Source of the DNA: Nemertoderma westbladi
Lineage: Eukaryota > Xenacoelomorpha > Nemertodermatida > Nemertodermatidae
DNA: 64,000 nucleotides
Direction of reading: 5' to 3'
Assembly: GCA_032718475.1 (NCBI GenBank)
Contig: JAUCBJ010000938.1
Location: 44,368 to 108,367, forward strand
In this document: one piece after another, positions 1 to 14,879 of the stretch
Numbering within the stretch: position 1 is the stretch's first letter
How the letters are laid out: each line of letters opens with the position of its first letter
The notes under the pieces: generated by a model
What the model saw: only the letters and a program-made list of their open reading frames with translations
What the model was told of the DNA's origin: nothing
The model's database searches: none
Made by a program: the position numbers and the translations under genes

Positions 1-1432
1 CTATAAAGACTAGCTGAGGGTTTCCTGGCCAATGTATCCTATAGAGACTAGCTGAGGGGTTCCTGGCCAATGTATCCTATAGAGACTAGCTGAGAGGTTC
101 CTGGCCAATGGATCCTATAAAGACTAGCTGAGGGTTTCCTGGCCAATGTATCCTATAGAGACTAGCTGAGGGGTTCCTGGCCAATGGATCCTATAAAGAC
201 TAGCTGAGGGTTTCCTGGCCAATGTATCCTATAGAGACTAGCTGAGGGGTTCCTGGCCAATGGATCCTATAAAGACTAGCTGAGGGTTTCCTGGCCAATG
301 TATCCTATAGAGACTAGCTGAGGGGTTCCTGGCCAATGTATCCTATAGAGACTAGCTGAGGGTTTCCTGGCCAATGTATCCTATAGAGACTAGCTGAGAG
401 GTTCCTGGCCAATGTATCCTATAGAGACTAGCTGAGGGTTTCCTGGCCAATGTATCCTATAGAGACTAGCTGAGGGGTTCCTGGCCAATGGATCCTATAA
501 AGACTAGCTGAGGGGTTCCTGGCCAATGTATCCTATAGAGACTAGCTGAGAGGTTCCTGGCCAATGGATCCTATAGAGACTAGCTGAGGGGTTCCTGGCC
601 AATGTATCCTATAGAGACTAGCTGAGAGGTTCCTGGCCAATGGATCCTATAAAGACTAGCTCAGGGTTTCCTGGCCAATGTATCCTATAGAGACTAGCTG
701 AGGGGTTCCTGGCCAATGGATCCTATAAAGACTAGCTGAGGGTTTCCTGGCCAATGTATCCTATAGAGACTAGCTGAGGGGTTCCTGGCCAATGGATCCT
801 ATAAAGACTAGCTGAGGGTTTCCTGGCCAATGTATCCTATAGAGACTAGCTGAGGGGTTCCTGGCCAATGTATCCTATAGAGACTAGCTGAGGGGTTCCT
901 GGCCAATGGATCCTATAGAGACTAGCTGAGGGGTTCCTGGCCAATGTATCCTATAGAGACTAGCTGAGAGGTTCCTGGCCAATGGATCCTATAGAGACTA
1001 GCTTAGAGGTTCCTGGCCAATGTATCCTATAGAGACTAGCTGAGAGGTTCCTGGCCAATGGATCCTATAAAGACTAGCTGAGGGTTTCCTGGCCAATGTA
1101 TCCTATAAAGACTAGCTGAGGGTTTCCTGGCCAATGTATCCTATAGAGACTAGCTGAGGGGTTCCTGACCAATGTATCCTATAGAGACTAGCTGAGAGGT
1201 TCCTGGCCAATGGATCCTATAAAGACTAGCTGAGGGTTTCCTGGCCAATGTATCCTATAGAGACTAGCTGAGGGGTTCCTGACCAATGTATCCTATAGAG
1301 ACTAGCTGAGAGGTTCCTGACCAATTGATTTTATAGATACTAGCTTAGAGGTTCCTGGCCAATGTATCCTATAGAGACTAGCTGAGGGGTTCCTGGCCAA
1401 TGGATCCTATAGAGACTAGCTGAGGGGTTCCT

Positions 1433-2650
1433 GGCCAATGTATCCTATAGAGACTAGCTGAGGGTTTCCTGGCCAATGTATCCTATAGAGACTAGCTGAG
1501 GGTTTCCTGGCCAATGTATCCTATAGAGACTAGCTGATGGTTTCCTGGCCAATGGATCCTATAGAGACTAGCTGAGAGGTTCCTGGCCAATGGATCCTAT
1601 AAAGACTAGCTGAGGGTTTCCTGGCCAATGTATCCTATAGAGACTAGCTGAGGGGTTCCTGACCAATTGATTTTATAGATACTAGCTTAGAGGTTCCTGG
1701 CCAATGGATCCTATAAAGACTAGCTTAGGGGTTCGTGGCCAATGTATCCTATAGAGACTAGCTGAGGGGTTCCTGGCCAATGTATCCTATAGAGACTAGC
1801 TGAGAGGTTCCTGGCCAATGGATCCTATAAAGACTAGCTGAGGGGTTCCTGGCCAATGTATCCTATAGAGACTAGTTGAGAGGTTCCTGGCCAATGTATC
1901 CTATAGAGACTAGCTGAGGGGTTCCTGACCAATTGATTTTATAGATACTAGCTTAGAGGTTCCTGGCCAATGTATCCTATAGAGACTAGCTGAGGGGTTC
2001 CTGGCCAATGTATCCTATAGAGACTAGCTGAGGGGTTCCTGGCCAATGTATCCTATAGAGACTAGCTGAGGGTTTCCTGGCCAATGTATCCTATAGAGAC
2101 TAGCTGAGGGTTTCCTGGCCAATGTATCCTATAGAGACTAGCTGATGGTTTCCTGGCCAATGGATCCTATAGAGACTAGCTGAGAGGTTCCTGGCCAATG
2201 GATCCTATAAAGACTAGCTGAGGGTTTCCTGGCCAATGTATCCTATAGAGACTAGCTGAGGGGTTCCTGACCAATTGATTTTATAGATACTAGCTTAGAG
2301 GTTCCTGGCCAATGGATCCTATAAAGACTAGCTTAGGGGTTCGTGGCCAATGTATCCTATAGAGACTAGCTGAGGGGTTCCTGGCCAATGTATCCTATAG
2401 AGACTAGCTGAGAGGTTCCTGGCCAATGGATCCTATAAAGACTAGCTGAGGGGTTCCTGGCCAATGTATCCTATAGAGACTAGCTGAGGGGTTCCTGGCC
2501 AATGTATCCTATAGAGACTAGCTGAGGGGTTCCTGGCCAATGTATCCTATAGAGACTAGCTGAGGGGTTCCTGGCCAATGTATCCTATAGTGACTAGCTG
2601 AGAGGTTCCTGACCAATTGATTTTATAGATACTAGCTTAGAGGTTCCTGG
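1433..2650. repeat. Two tandem 608-bp higher-order units (16 monomers each)
   Basis: Variant monomers recur at exactly 608 bp (16 x 38). The family-B monomer at 1,321 returns at 1,929, and the GATGGT monomer at 1,531 returns at 2,139. The two blocks match almost throughout, with small differences (for example TAGTTGAGAGG near 1,875 against TAGCTGAGGGG). This is a local higher-order repeat formed by amplification of a 16-mer. Confidence 0.85.
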
Positions 2651-5460
2651 CCAATGGATCCTATAAAGACTAGCTGAGGGGTTCCTGGCCAATGTATCCT
2701 ATAAAGACTAGCTTAGGGGTTCGTGGCCAATGTATCCTATAGAGACTAGCTGAGGGGTTCCTGGCCAATGTATCCTATAGAGACTAGCTGAGAGGTTCCT
2801 GGCCAATGGATCCTATAAAGACTAGCTGAGGGGTTCCTGGCCAATGTATCCTATAGAGACTAGCTGAGGGGTTCCTGGCCAATGTATCCTATAGAGACTA
2901 GCTGAGGGGTTCCTGGCCAATGTATCCTATAGAGACTAGCTGAGGGGTTCCTGGCCAATGTATCCTATAGAGACTAGCTGAGGGGTTCCTGACCAATTGA
3001 TTTTATAGATACTAGCTTAGAGGTTCCTGGCCAATGGATCCTATAAAGACTAGCTGAGGGTTTCCTGGCCAATGTATCCTATAGAGACTAGCTGAGGGGT
3101 TCCTGGCCAATGTATCCTATAGAGACTAGCTGAGGGGTTCCTGACCAATTGATTTTATAGATACTAGCTTAGAGGTTCCTGGCCAATGTATCCTATAGAG
3201 ACTAGCTGAGGGGTTCCTGGCCAATGTATCCTATAGAGACTAGCTGAGAGGTTCCTGGTCAATGGATCCTATAGAGACTAGCTGAGGGTTTCCTGGCCAA
3301 TGTATCCTATAGAGACTAGCTGAGGGGTTCCTGGCCAATGTATCCTATAGAGACTAGCTGAGGGGTTCCTGACCAATTGATTTTATAGATACTAGCTTAG
3401 AGGTTCCTGGCCAATGGATCCTATAGAGACTAGCTGAGGGGTTCCTGGCCAATGTATCCTATAGAGACTAGCTGAGGGTTTCCTGGCCAATGTATCCTAT
3501 AGAGACTAGCTGAGGGGTTCCTGGCCAATGTATCCTATAGAGACTAGCTGAGGGGTTCCTGACCAATTGATTTTATAGATACTAGCTTAGAGGTTCCTGG
3601 CCAATGGATCCTATAAAGACTAGCTGAGGGTTTCCTGGCCAATTTATCCTATAGAGACTAGCTGAGGGGTTCCTGGCCAATGTATCCTATAGAGACTAGC
3701 TGAGGGGTTCCTGGCCAATGTATCCTATAGAGACTAGCTGAGGGGTTCCTGGCCAATGTATCCTATAGAGACTAGCTGAGGGTTTCCTGGCCAATGTATC
3801 CTATAGAGACTAGCTGAGGGTTTCCTGGCCAATGTATCCTATAGAGACTAGCTGAGGGGTTCCTGGCCAATGTATCCTATAGAGACTAGCTGAGGGGTTC
3901 CTGGCCAATGTATCCTATAGAGACTAGCTGAGGGTTTCCTGGCCAATGTATCCTATAGAGACTAGCTGAGGGGTTCCTGGCCAATGTATCCTATAGAGAC
4001 TAGCTGAGGGGTTCCTGACCAATTAATTTTATAGATACTAGCTTAGAGGTTCCTGGCCAATGGATCCTATAAAGACTAGCTGAGGGTTTCCTGGCCAATT
4101 TATCCTATAGAGACTAGCTGAGGGGTTCCTGGCCAATGTATCCTATAGAGACTAGCTGAGGGGTTCCTGGCCAATGTATCCTATAGAGACTAGCTGAGGG
4201 GTTCCTGACCAATTGATTTTATAGATACTAGCTTAGAGGTTCCTGGCCAATGTATCCTATAGAGACTAGCTTAGAGGTTCCTGGCCAATGGATCCTATAG
4301 AGACTAGTTGAGGGGTTCCTGGCCAATGTATCCTATAGAGACTAGCTGAGGGGTTCCTGACCAATTGATTTTATAGATACTAGCTTAGAGGTTCCTGGCC
4401 AATGTATCCTATAGAGACTAGCTGAGGGGTTCCTGACCAATTGATTTTATAGATACTAGCTTAGAGGTTCATGGCCAATGTATCCTATAGAGACTAGCTG
4501 AGGGGTTCCTGGCCAATGTATCCTATAGAGACTAGCTGAGGGGTTCCTGGCCAATGTATCCTATAGAGACTAGCTTAGGGGTTCCTGACCAATTGATTTT
4601 ATAGATACTAGCTTAGAGGTTCCTGGCCAATGGATCCTATAAAGACTAGCTGAGGGTTTCCTGGCCAATGTATCCTATAGAGACTAGCTGAGGGGTTCCT
4701 GGCCAATGTATCCTATAGAGACTAGCTGAGGGGTTCCTGACCAATTGATTTTATAGATACTAGCTTAGAGGTTCCTGGCCAATGTATCCTATAGAGACTA
4801 GCTGAGGGGTTCCTGGCCAATGGATCCTTTAGAGACTAGCTGATGGTTTCCTGACCAATGTATCCTATAGAGACTAGATGATGGTTTCCTGACCAATGTA
4901 TCCTATAGAGACTAGCTGAGGGGTTCCTGGCCAATGGATCCTATAAAGACTAGCTGAGGGTTTCCTGGCCAATGTATCCTATAGAGACTAGCTGAGGGGT
5001 TCCTGGCCAATGGATCCTATAAAGACTAGCTGAGGGTTTCCTGGCCAATGTATCCTATAGAGACTAGCTGAGGGGTTCCTGGCCAATGGATCCTATAAAG
5101 ACTAGCTGAGGGTTTCCTGGCCAATGTATCCTATAGAGACTAGCTGAGGGGTTCCTGGCCAATGTATCCTATAGAGACTAGCTGAGAGGTTCCTGGCCAA
5201 TGGATCCTATAAAGACTAGCTGAGGGTTTCCTGGCCAATGTATCCTATAGAGACTAGCTGAGGGGTTCCTGGCCAATGGATCCTATAAAGACTAGCTGAG
5301 GGTTTCCTGGCCAATGTATCCTATAGAGAGTAGCTTAGAGGTTCCTGGCCAATGTATCCTATAGAGACTAGCTGAGAGGTTCCTGGCCAATGGATCCTAT
5401 AAAGACTAGCTGAGGGTTTCCTGGCCAATGTATCCTATAGAGAGTAGCTTAGAGGTTCCT

Positions 5461-6070
5461 GGCCAATGTATCCTATAGAGACTAGCTGAGGGTTTCCTGG
5501 CCAATGTATCCTATAGAGACTAGCTGAGGGTTTCCTGGCCAATGTATCCTATAGAGACTAGCTGATGGTTTCCTGGCCAATGGATCCTATAGAGACTAGC
5601 TGAGAGGTTCCTGGCCAATGGATCCTATAAAGACTAGCTGAGGGTTTCCTGGCCAATGTATCCTATAGAGACTAGCTGAGGGGTTCCTGACCAATTGATT
5701 TTATAGATACTAGCTTAGAGGTTCCTGGCCAATGGATCCTATAAAGACTAGCTTAGGGGTTCGTGGCCAATGTATCCTATAGAGACTAGCTGAGGGGTTC
5801 CTGGCCAATGTATCCTATAGAGACTAGCTGAGAGGTTCCTGGCCAATGGATCCTATAAAGACTAGCTGAGGGGTTCCTGGCCAATGTATCCTATAGAGAC
5901 TAGCTGAGGGGTTCCTGGCCAATGTATCCTATAGAGACTAGCTGAGGGGTTCCTGGCCAATGTATCCTATAGAGACTAGCTGAGGGGTTCCTGGCCAATG
6001 TATCCTATAGTGACTAGCTGAGAGGTTCCTGACCAATTGATTTTATAGATACTAGCTTAGAGGTTCCTGG
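5461..6070. repeat. Distant copy of the 16-monomer unit, 3,420 bp downstream
   Basis: This block repeats 2,041-2,650 with a constant offset of 3,420 bp (90 x 38), including the rare TAGTGAC monomer at 2,587 and 6,007. Sequences differ on both sides of the block, so it is a bounded duplication rather than general similarity. Confidence 0.8.
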
Positions 6071-9000
6071 CCAATGTATCCTATAGAGACTAGCTGAGGG
6101 GTTCCTGGCCAATGTATCCTATAGAGACTAGCTGAGGGGTTCCTGACCAATTGATTTTATAGATACTAGCTTAGAGGTTCCTGGCCAATGGATCCTATAA
6201 AGACTAGCTGAGGGTTTCCTGGCCAATGTATCCTATAGAGACTAGCTGAGGGGTTCCTGGCCAATGTATCCTATAGAGACTAGCTGAGGGGTTCCTGACC
6301 AATTGATTTTATAGATACTAGCTTAGAGGTTCCTGGCCAATGTATCCTATAGAGACTAGCTGAGGGGTTCCTGGCCAATGTATCCTATAGAGACTAGCTG
6401 AGGGGTTCCTGACCAATTGATTTTATAGATACTAGCTTAGAGGTTCCTGGCCAATGGATCCTATAAAGACTAGCTGAGGGTTTCCTGGCCAATGTATCCT
6501 ATAGAGACTAGCTGAGGGGTTCCTGGCCAATGTATCCTATAGAGACTAGCTGAGGGGTTCCTGGCCAATGTATCCTATAGAGACTAGCTGAGGGGTTCCT
6601 GACCAATTGATTTTATAGATACTAGCTTAGAGGTTCCTGGCCAATGTATCCTATAGAGACTAGCTGAGGGTTCCTGGCCAATGGATCCTATAGAGACTAG
6701 CTGAGGGGTTCCTGGCCAATGTATCCTATAGAGACTAGCTGAGGGGTTCCTGACCAATTGATTTTATAGATACTAGCTTAGAGGTTCCTGGCCAATGTAT
6801 CCTATAGAGACTAGCTGAGGGGTTCCTGACCAATTGATTTTATAGATACTAGCTTAGAGGTTCATGGCCAATGTATCCTATAGAGACTAGCTGAGGGGTT
6901 CCTGGCCAATGTATCCTATAGAGACTAGCTGAGGGGTTCCTGGCCAATGTATCCTATAGAGACTAGCTGAGGGGTTCCTGGCCAATGTATCCTATAGAGA
7001 CTAGCTGAGGGGTTCCTGGCCAATGTATCCTATAGAGACTAGCTGAGGGGTTCCTGGCCAATGTATCCTATAGAGACTAGCTGAGGGGTTCCTGACCAAT
7101 TGATTTTATAGATACTAGCTTAGAGGTTCCTGGCCAATGGATCCTATAAAGACTAGCTGAGGGTTTCCTGGCCAATGTATCCTATAGAGACTAGCTGAGG
7201 GGTTCCTGGCCAATGTATCCTATAGAGACTAGCTGAGGGGTTCCTGGCCAAGTATCCTATAGAGACTAGCTTAGGGGTTCCTGACCAATTGATTTTATAG
7301 ATACTAGCTTAGAGGTTCCTGGCCAATGGATCCTATAAAGACTAGCTGAGGGTTTCCTGGCCAATGTATCCTATAGAGACTAGCTGAGGGGTTCCTGGCC
7401 AATGTATCCTATAGAGACTAGCTGAGGGGTTCCTGACCAATTGATTTTATAGATACTAGCTTAGAGGTTCCTGGCCAATGTATCCTATAGAGACTAGCTG
7501 AGGGGTTCCTGGCCAATGGATCCTTTAGAGACTAGCTGATGGTTTCCTGACCAATGTATCCTATAGAGACTAGCTGATGGTTTCCTGACCAATGTATCCT
7601 ATAGAGACTAGCTGAGGGGTTCCTGGCCAATGGATCCTATAGAGACTAGCTGAGGGTTTCCTGGCCAATGTATCCTATAGAGACTAGCTGAGGGGTTCCT
7701 GGCCAATGGATCCTATAGAGACTAGCTGAGGGTTTCCTGGCCAATGTATCCTATAGAGACTAGCTGAGGGGTTCCTGGCCAATGGATCCTATAGAGACTA
7801 GCTGAGGGTTTCCTGGCCAATGTATCCTATAGAGACTAGCTGAGGGGTTCCTGGCCAATGTATCCTATAGAGACTAGCTGAGAGGTTCCTGGCCAATGTA
7901 TCCTATAGAGACTAGCTGAGGGTTTCCTGGCCAATGTATCCTATAGAGACTAGCTGAGGGGTTCCTGGCCAATGGATCCTATAGAGACTAGCTGAGGGTT
8001 TCCTGGCCAATGTATCCTATAGAGAGTAGCTTAGAGGTTCCTGGCCAATGTATCCTATAGAGACTAGCTGAGAGGTTCCTGGCCAATGTATCCTATAAAG
8101 ACTAGCTGAGGGTTTCCTGGCCAATGTATCCTATAGAGACTAGCTGAGAGGTTCCTGGCCAATGTATCCTATAGAGACTAGCTGAGGGTTCCTGGCCAAT
8201 GGATCCTATAAAGACTAGCTGAGGGTTTCCTGGCCAATGTATCCTATAGAGACTAGCTGAGAGGTTCCTGGCCAATGTATCCTATAGAGACTAGCTGAGG
8301 GGTTCCTGGCCAATGGATCCTATAAAGACTAGCTGAGGGTTTCCTGGCCAATGTATCCTATAGAGACTAGCTGAGAGGTTCCTGGCCAATGTATCCTATA
8401 GAGACTAGCTGAGAGGTTCCTGGCCAATGGATCCTATAGAGACTAGCTGAGGGGTTCCTGGCCAATGATCCTATAGAGACTAGCTGAGAGGTTCCTGGCC
8501 AATGTATCCTATAGAGACTAGCTGAGGGGTTCCTGGCCAATGTATCCTATAGAGACTAGCTGAGAGGTTCCTGGCCAATGTATCCTATAGAGACTAGCTG
8601 AGGGGTTCCTGGCCAATGTATCCTATAGAGACTAGCTGAGGGGTTCCTGGCCAATGTATCCTATAGAGACTAGCTGAGGGTTTCCTGGCCAATGTATCCT
8701 ATAGAGACTAGCTGAGGGTTTCCTGGCCAATGGATCCTATAGAGACTAGCTGAGAGGTTCCTGGCCAATGGATCCTATAGAGACTAGCTGAGGGTTTCCT
8801 GGCCAATGTATCCTATAGAGACTAGCTGAGGGGTTCCTGACCAATTGATTTTATAGATACTAGCTTAGAGGTTCCTGGCCAATGGATCCTATAAAGACTA
8901 GCTTAGGGGTTCCTGGCCAATGTATCCTATAGAGACTAGCTGAGGGGTTCCTGGCCAATGTATCCTATAGAGACTAGCTGAGAGGTTCCTGGCCAATGGA

Positions 9001-12000
9001 TCCTATAAAGACTAGCTGAGGGGTTCCTGGCCAATGTATCCTATAGAGACTAGCTGAGGGGTTCCTGGCCAATGTATCCTATAGAGACTAGCTGAGAGGT
9101 TCCTGGCCAATGGATCCTATAGAGACTAGCTGAGAGGTTCCTGGCCAATGGATCCTATAAAGACTAGCTGAGGGTTTCCTGGCCAATGTATCCTATAGAG
9201 ACTAGCTGAGAGGTTCCTGGCCAATGTATCCTATAGAGACTAGCTGAGGGGTTCCTGGCCAATGTATCCTATAGAGACTAGCTGAGAGGTTCCTGGCCAA
9301 TGTATCCTATAGAGACTAGCTGAGAGGTTCCTGGCCAATGGATCCTATAGAGACTAGCTGAGGGTTTCCTGGCCAATGTATCCTATAGAGACTAGCTGAG
9401 GGGTTCCTGGCCAATGTATCCTATAGAGACTAGCTGAGGGGTTCCTGGCCAATGGATCCTATAGAGACTAGCTGAGGGGTTCCTGGCCAATGTATCCTAT
9501 AGAGACTAGCTGAGAGGTTCCTGACCAATTGATTTTATAGATACTAGCTTAGAGGTTCCTGGCCAATGTATCCTATAGAGACTAGCTGAGGGGTTCCTGG
9601 CCAATGTATCCTATAGAGACTAGCTGAGGGGTTCCTGACCAATTGATTTTATAGATACTAGCTTAGAGGTTCCTGGCCAATGTATCCTATAGAGACTAGC
9701 TGAGGGGTTCCTGGCCAATGTATCCTATAGAGACTAGCTGAGGGGTTCCTGACCAATTGATTTTATAGATACTAGCTTAGAGGTTCCTGGCCAATGGATC
9801 CTATAAAGACTAGCTGAGGGGTTCCTGGCCAATGTATCCTATAGAGACTAGCTGAGGGGTTCCTGGCCAATGTATCCTATAGAGACTAGCTGAGGGGTTC
9901 CTGACCAATTGATTTTATAGATACTAGCTTAGAGGTTCCTGGCCAATGGATCCTATAAAGACTAGCTGAGGGTTTCCTGGCCAATGTATCCTATAGAGAC
10001 TAGCTGAGGGGTTCCTGGCCAATGTATCCTATAGAGACTAGCTGAGGGGTTCCTGACCAATTGATTTTATAGATACTAGCTTAGAGGTTCCTGGCCAATG
10101 TATCCTATAGAGACTAGCTGAGGGGTTCCTGGCCAATGGATCCTTTAGAGACTAGCTGATGGTTTCCTGACCAATGTATCCTATAGAGACTAGCTGATGG
10201 TTTCCTGACCAATGTATCCTATAGAGACTAGCTGAGGGGTTCCTGGCCAATGTATCCTATAGAGACTAGCTGAGGGGTTCCTGGCCAATGTATCCTATAG
10301 AGACTAGCTGAGGGGTTCCTGACCAATTGATTTTATAGATACTAGCTTAGAGGTTCCTGGCCAATGTATCCTATAGAGACTAGCTGAGGGGTTCCTGGCC
10401 AATGGATCCTTTAGAGACTAGCTGAGGGTTTCCTGGCCAATGTATCCTATAGAGACTAGCTGAGGGTTTCCTGACCAATGTATCCTATAGAGACTAGCTG
10501 ATGGTTTCCTGACCAATGTATCCTATAGAGACTAGCTGAGGGGTTCCTGGCCAATGTATCCTATAGAGACTAGCTGAGGGGTTCCTGACCAATTGATTTT
10601 ATAGATACTAGCTTAGAGGTTCCTGGCCAATGTATCCTATAGAGACTAGCTGAGGGGTTCCTGGCCAATGTATCCTATAGAGACTAGCTGATGGTTTCCT
10701 GACCAATGTATCCTATAGAGACTAGCTGATGGTTTCCTGACCAATGTATCCTATAGAGACTAGCTGAGGGGTTCCTGGCCAATGTATCCTATAGAGACTA
10801 GCTGAGGGGTTCCTGGCCAATGTATCCTATAGAGACTAGCTGATGGTTTCCTGACCAATGTATCCTATAGAGACTAGCTGATGGTTTCCTGACCAATGTA
10901 TCCTATAGAGACTAGCTGAGGGGTTCCTGGCCAATGTATCCTATAGAGACTAGCTGAGGGGTTCCTGGCCAATGTATCCTATAGAGACTAGCTGATGGGT
11001 TCCTGGCCAATGTATCCTATAGAGACTAGCTGAGGGTTTCCTGGCCAATGTATCCTATAGAGACTAGCTGAGAGGTTCCTGGCCAATGTATCCTATAGAG
11101 ACTAGCTGAGGGGTTCCTGGCCAATGTATCCTATAGAGACTAGCTGAGAGGTTCCTGGCCAATGTATCCTATAGAGACTAGCTGAGAGGTTCCTGGCCAA
11201 TGTATCCTATAGAGACTAGCTGAGGGGTTCCTGGCCAATGTATCCTATAGAGACTAGCTGAGGGTTTCCTGGCCAATGTATCCTATAGAGACTAGCTGAG
11301 GGGTTCCTGGCCAATGTATCCTATAGAGACTAGCTGAGGGTTTCCTGGCCAATGGATCCTATAGAGACTAGCTGAGAAGTTCCTGGCCAATGTATCCTAT
11401 AGAGACTAGCTGAGGGTTTCCTGGCCAATGGATCCTATAGAGACTAGCTGAGGGGTTCCTGGCCAATGTATCCTATAAAGACTAGCTGAGAGGTTCCTGG
11501 CCAATGTATCCTATAGAGACTAGCTGAGAGGTTCCTGGCCAATGGATCCTATAGAGACTAGCTGAGGGTTTCCTGGCCAATGTATCCTATAGAGACTAGC
11601 TGAGGGGTTCCTGGCCAATGGATCCTATAGAGACTAGCTGAGAGGTTCCTGGCCAATGTATCCTATAGAGACTAGCTGAGAGGTTCCTGGCCAATGTATC
11701 CTATAGAGACTAGCTGAGAGGTTCCTGGCCAATGTATCCTATAGAGACTAGCTGAGAGGTTCCTGGCCAATGTATCCTATAGAGACTAGCTGAGGGGTTC
11801 CTGGCCAATGGATCCTATAAAGACTAGCTGAGGGGTTCCTGGCCAATGTATCCTATAGAGACTAGCTGAGAGGTTCCTGGCCAATGTATCCTATAGAGAC
11901 TAGCTGAGAGGTTCCTGGCCAATGTATCCTATAGAGACTAGCTGAGAGGTTCCTGGCCAATGTATCCTATAGAGACTAGCTGAGAGGTTCCTGGCCAATG

Positions 12001-14879
12001 TATCCTATAGAGACTAGCTGAGAGGTTCCTGGCCAATGTATCCTATAGAGACTAGATGAGGGGTTCCTGGCCAATGTATCCTATAGAGACTAGCTGAGGG
12101 TTTCCTGGCCAATGTATCCTATAGAGACTAGCTGATGGTTTCCTGACCAATGTATCCTATAGAGACTAGCTGAGGGTTTCCTGGCCAATGTATCCTATAG
12201 AGAGTAGCTTAGAGGTTCCTGGCCAATGTATCCTATAGAGACTAGCTGAGGGGTTCCTGGCCAATGTATCCTATAGAGACTAGCTGAGGGGTTCCTGGCC
12301 AATGTATCCTATAGAGACTAGCTGAGAGGTTCCTGACCAATGTATCCTATAGAGACTAGCTGAGGGTTTCCTGGCCAATGTATCCTATAGAGAGTAGCTT
12401 AGAGGTTCCTGACCAATGTATCCTATAGAGACTAGCTGAGGGTTTCCTGGCCAATGTATCCTATAGAGAGTAGCTTAGAGGTTCCTGACCAATGTATCCT
12501 ATAGAGACTAGCTGAGGGGTTCCTGGCCAATGTATCCTATAGAGACTAGCTGAGGGTTTCCTGGCCAATGTATCCTATAGAGACTAGCTGAGGGGTTCCT
12601 GGCCAATGGATCCTATAGAGACTAGCTGAGAGGTTCCTGGCCAATGTATCCTATAGAGACTAGCTGAGGGGTTCCTGACCAATTGATTTTATAGATACTA
12701 GCTTAGAGGTTCCTGGCCAATGGATCCTATAAAGACTAGCTGAGGGTTTCCTGGCCAATTTATCCTATAGAGACTAGCTGAGGGGTTCCTGGCCAATGTA
12801 TCCTATAGAGACTAGCTGAGGGGTTCCTGGCCAATGTATCCTATAGAGACTAGCTGAGGGGTTCCTGACCAATTGATTTTATAGATACTAGCTTAGAGGT
12901 TCCTGGCCAATGTATCCTATAGAGACTAGCTTAGAGGTTCCTGGCCAATGGATCCTATAGAGACTAGTTGAGGGGTTCCTGGCCAATGTATCCTATAGAG
13001 ACTAGCTGAGGGGTTCCTGACCAATTGATTTTATAGATACTAGCTTAGAGGTTCCTGGCCAATGTATCCTATAGAGACTAGCTGAGGGGTTCCTGACCAA
13101 TTGATTTTATAGATACTAGCTTAGAGGTTCCTGGCCAATGTATCCTATAGAGACTAGCTGAGAGGTTCCTGGCCAATGGATCCTATAAAGACTAGCTGAG
13201 GGGTTCCTGGCCAATGTATCCTATAGAGACTAGCTGAGAGGTTCCTGGCCAATGGATCCTATAGAGACTAGCTGAGAGGTTCCTGGCCAATGTATCCTAT
13301 AGAGACTAGCTGAGAGGTTCCTGGCCAATGTATCCTATAGAGACTAGCTGAGAGGTTCCTGGCCAATGTATCCTATAGAGACTAGCTGAGAGGTTCCTGG
13401 CCAATGTATCCTATAGAGACTAGATGAGGGGTTCCTGGCCAATGTATCCTATAGAGACTAGCTGAGGGGTTCCTGGCCAATGTATCCTATAGAGACTAGC
13501 TGAGAGGTTCCTGACCAATGTATCCTATAGAGACTAGCTGAGGGTTTCCTGGCCAATGTATCCTATAGAGACTAGCTGAGGGTTTCCTGGCCAATGTATC
13601 CTATAGAGACTAGCTGAGGGTTCCTGGCCAATTGTATCCTATAGAGACTAGCTGAGGGGTTCCTGGCCAATGTATCCTATAGAGACTAGCTGAGGGGTTC
13701 CTGGCCAATGTATCCTATAGAGACTAGCTGAGAGGTTCCTGACCAATGTATCCTATAGAGACTAGCTGAGGGTTTCCTGGCCAATGTATCCTATAGAGAG
13801 TAGCTTAGAGGTTCCTGACCAATGTATCCTATAGAGACTAGCTGAGGGGTTCCTGGCCAATGTATCCTATAGAGACTAGCTGAGGGTTTCCTGGCCAATG
13901 TATCCTATAGAGACTAGCTGAGGGGTTCCTGGCCAATGTATCCTATAGAGACTAGCTGAGGGTTTCCTGGCCAATGGATCCTATAGAGACTAGCTGAGGG
14001 GTTCCTGACCAATTGATTTTATAGATACTAGCTTAGAGGTTCCTGGCCAATGGATCCTATAAAGACTAGCTGAGGGTTTCCTGGCCAATTTATCCTATAG
14101 AGACTAGCTGAGGGGTTCCTGGCCAATGTATCCTATAGAGACTAGCTGAGAAGTTCCTGGCCAATGTATCCTATAGAGACTAGCTGAGGGGTTCCTGACC
14201 AATTGATTTTATAGATACTAGCTTAGAGGTTCCTGGCCAATGGATCCTATAAAGACTAGCTGAGGGTTTCCTGGCCAATTTATCCTATAGAGACTAGCTG
14301 AGGGGTTCCTGGCCAATGTATCCTATAGAGACTAGCTGAGGGGTTCCTGGCCAATGTATCCTATAGAGACTAGCTGAGGGGTTCCTGACCAATTGATTTT
14401 ATAGATACTAGCTTAGAGGTTCCTGGCCAATGTATCCTATAGAGACTAGCTTAGAGGTTCCTGGCCAATGGATCCTATAGAGACTAGTTGAGGGGTTCCT
14501 GGCCAATGTATCCTATAGAGACTAGCTGAGGGGTTCCTGACCAATTGATTTTATAGATACTAGCTTAGAGGTTCCTGGCCAATGTATCCTATAGAGACTA
14601 GCTGAGGGGTTCCTGACCAATTGATTTTATAGATACTAGCTTAGAGGTTCATGGCCAATGTATCCTATAGAGACTAGCTGAGGGTTTCCTGGCCAATGTA
14701 TCCTATAGAGACTAGCTGAGGGGTTCCTGGCCAATGTATCCTATAGAGACTAGCTTAGGGGTTCCTGACCAATGGATCCTATAGAGACTAGCTGAGGGGT
14801 TCCTGGCCAATGTATCCTATAGAGACTAGCTGAGGGGTTCCTGACCAATTGATTTTATAGATACTAGCTTAGAGGTTCC

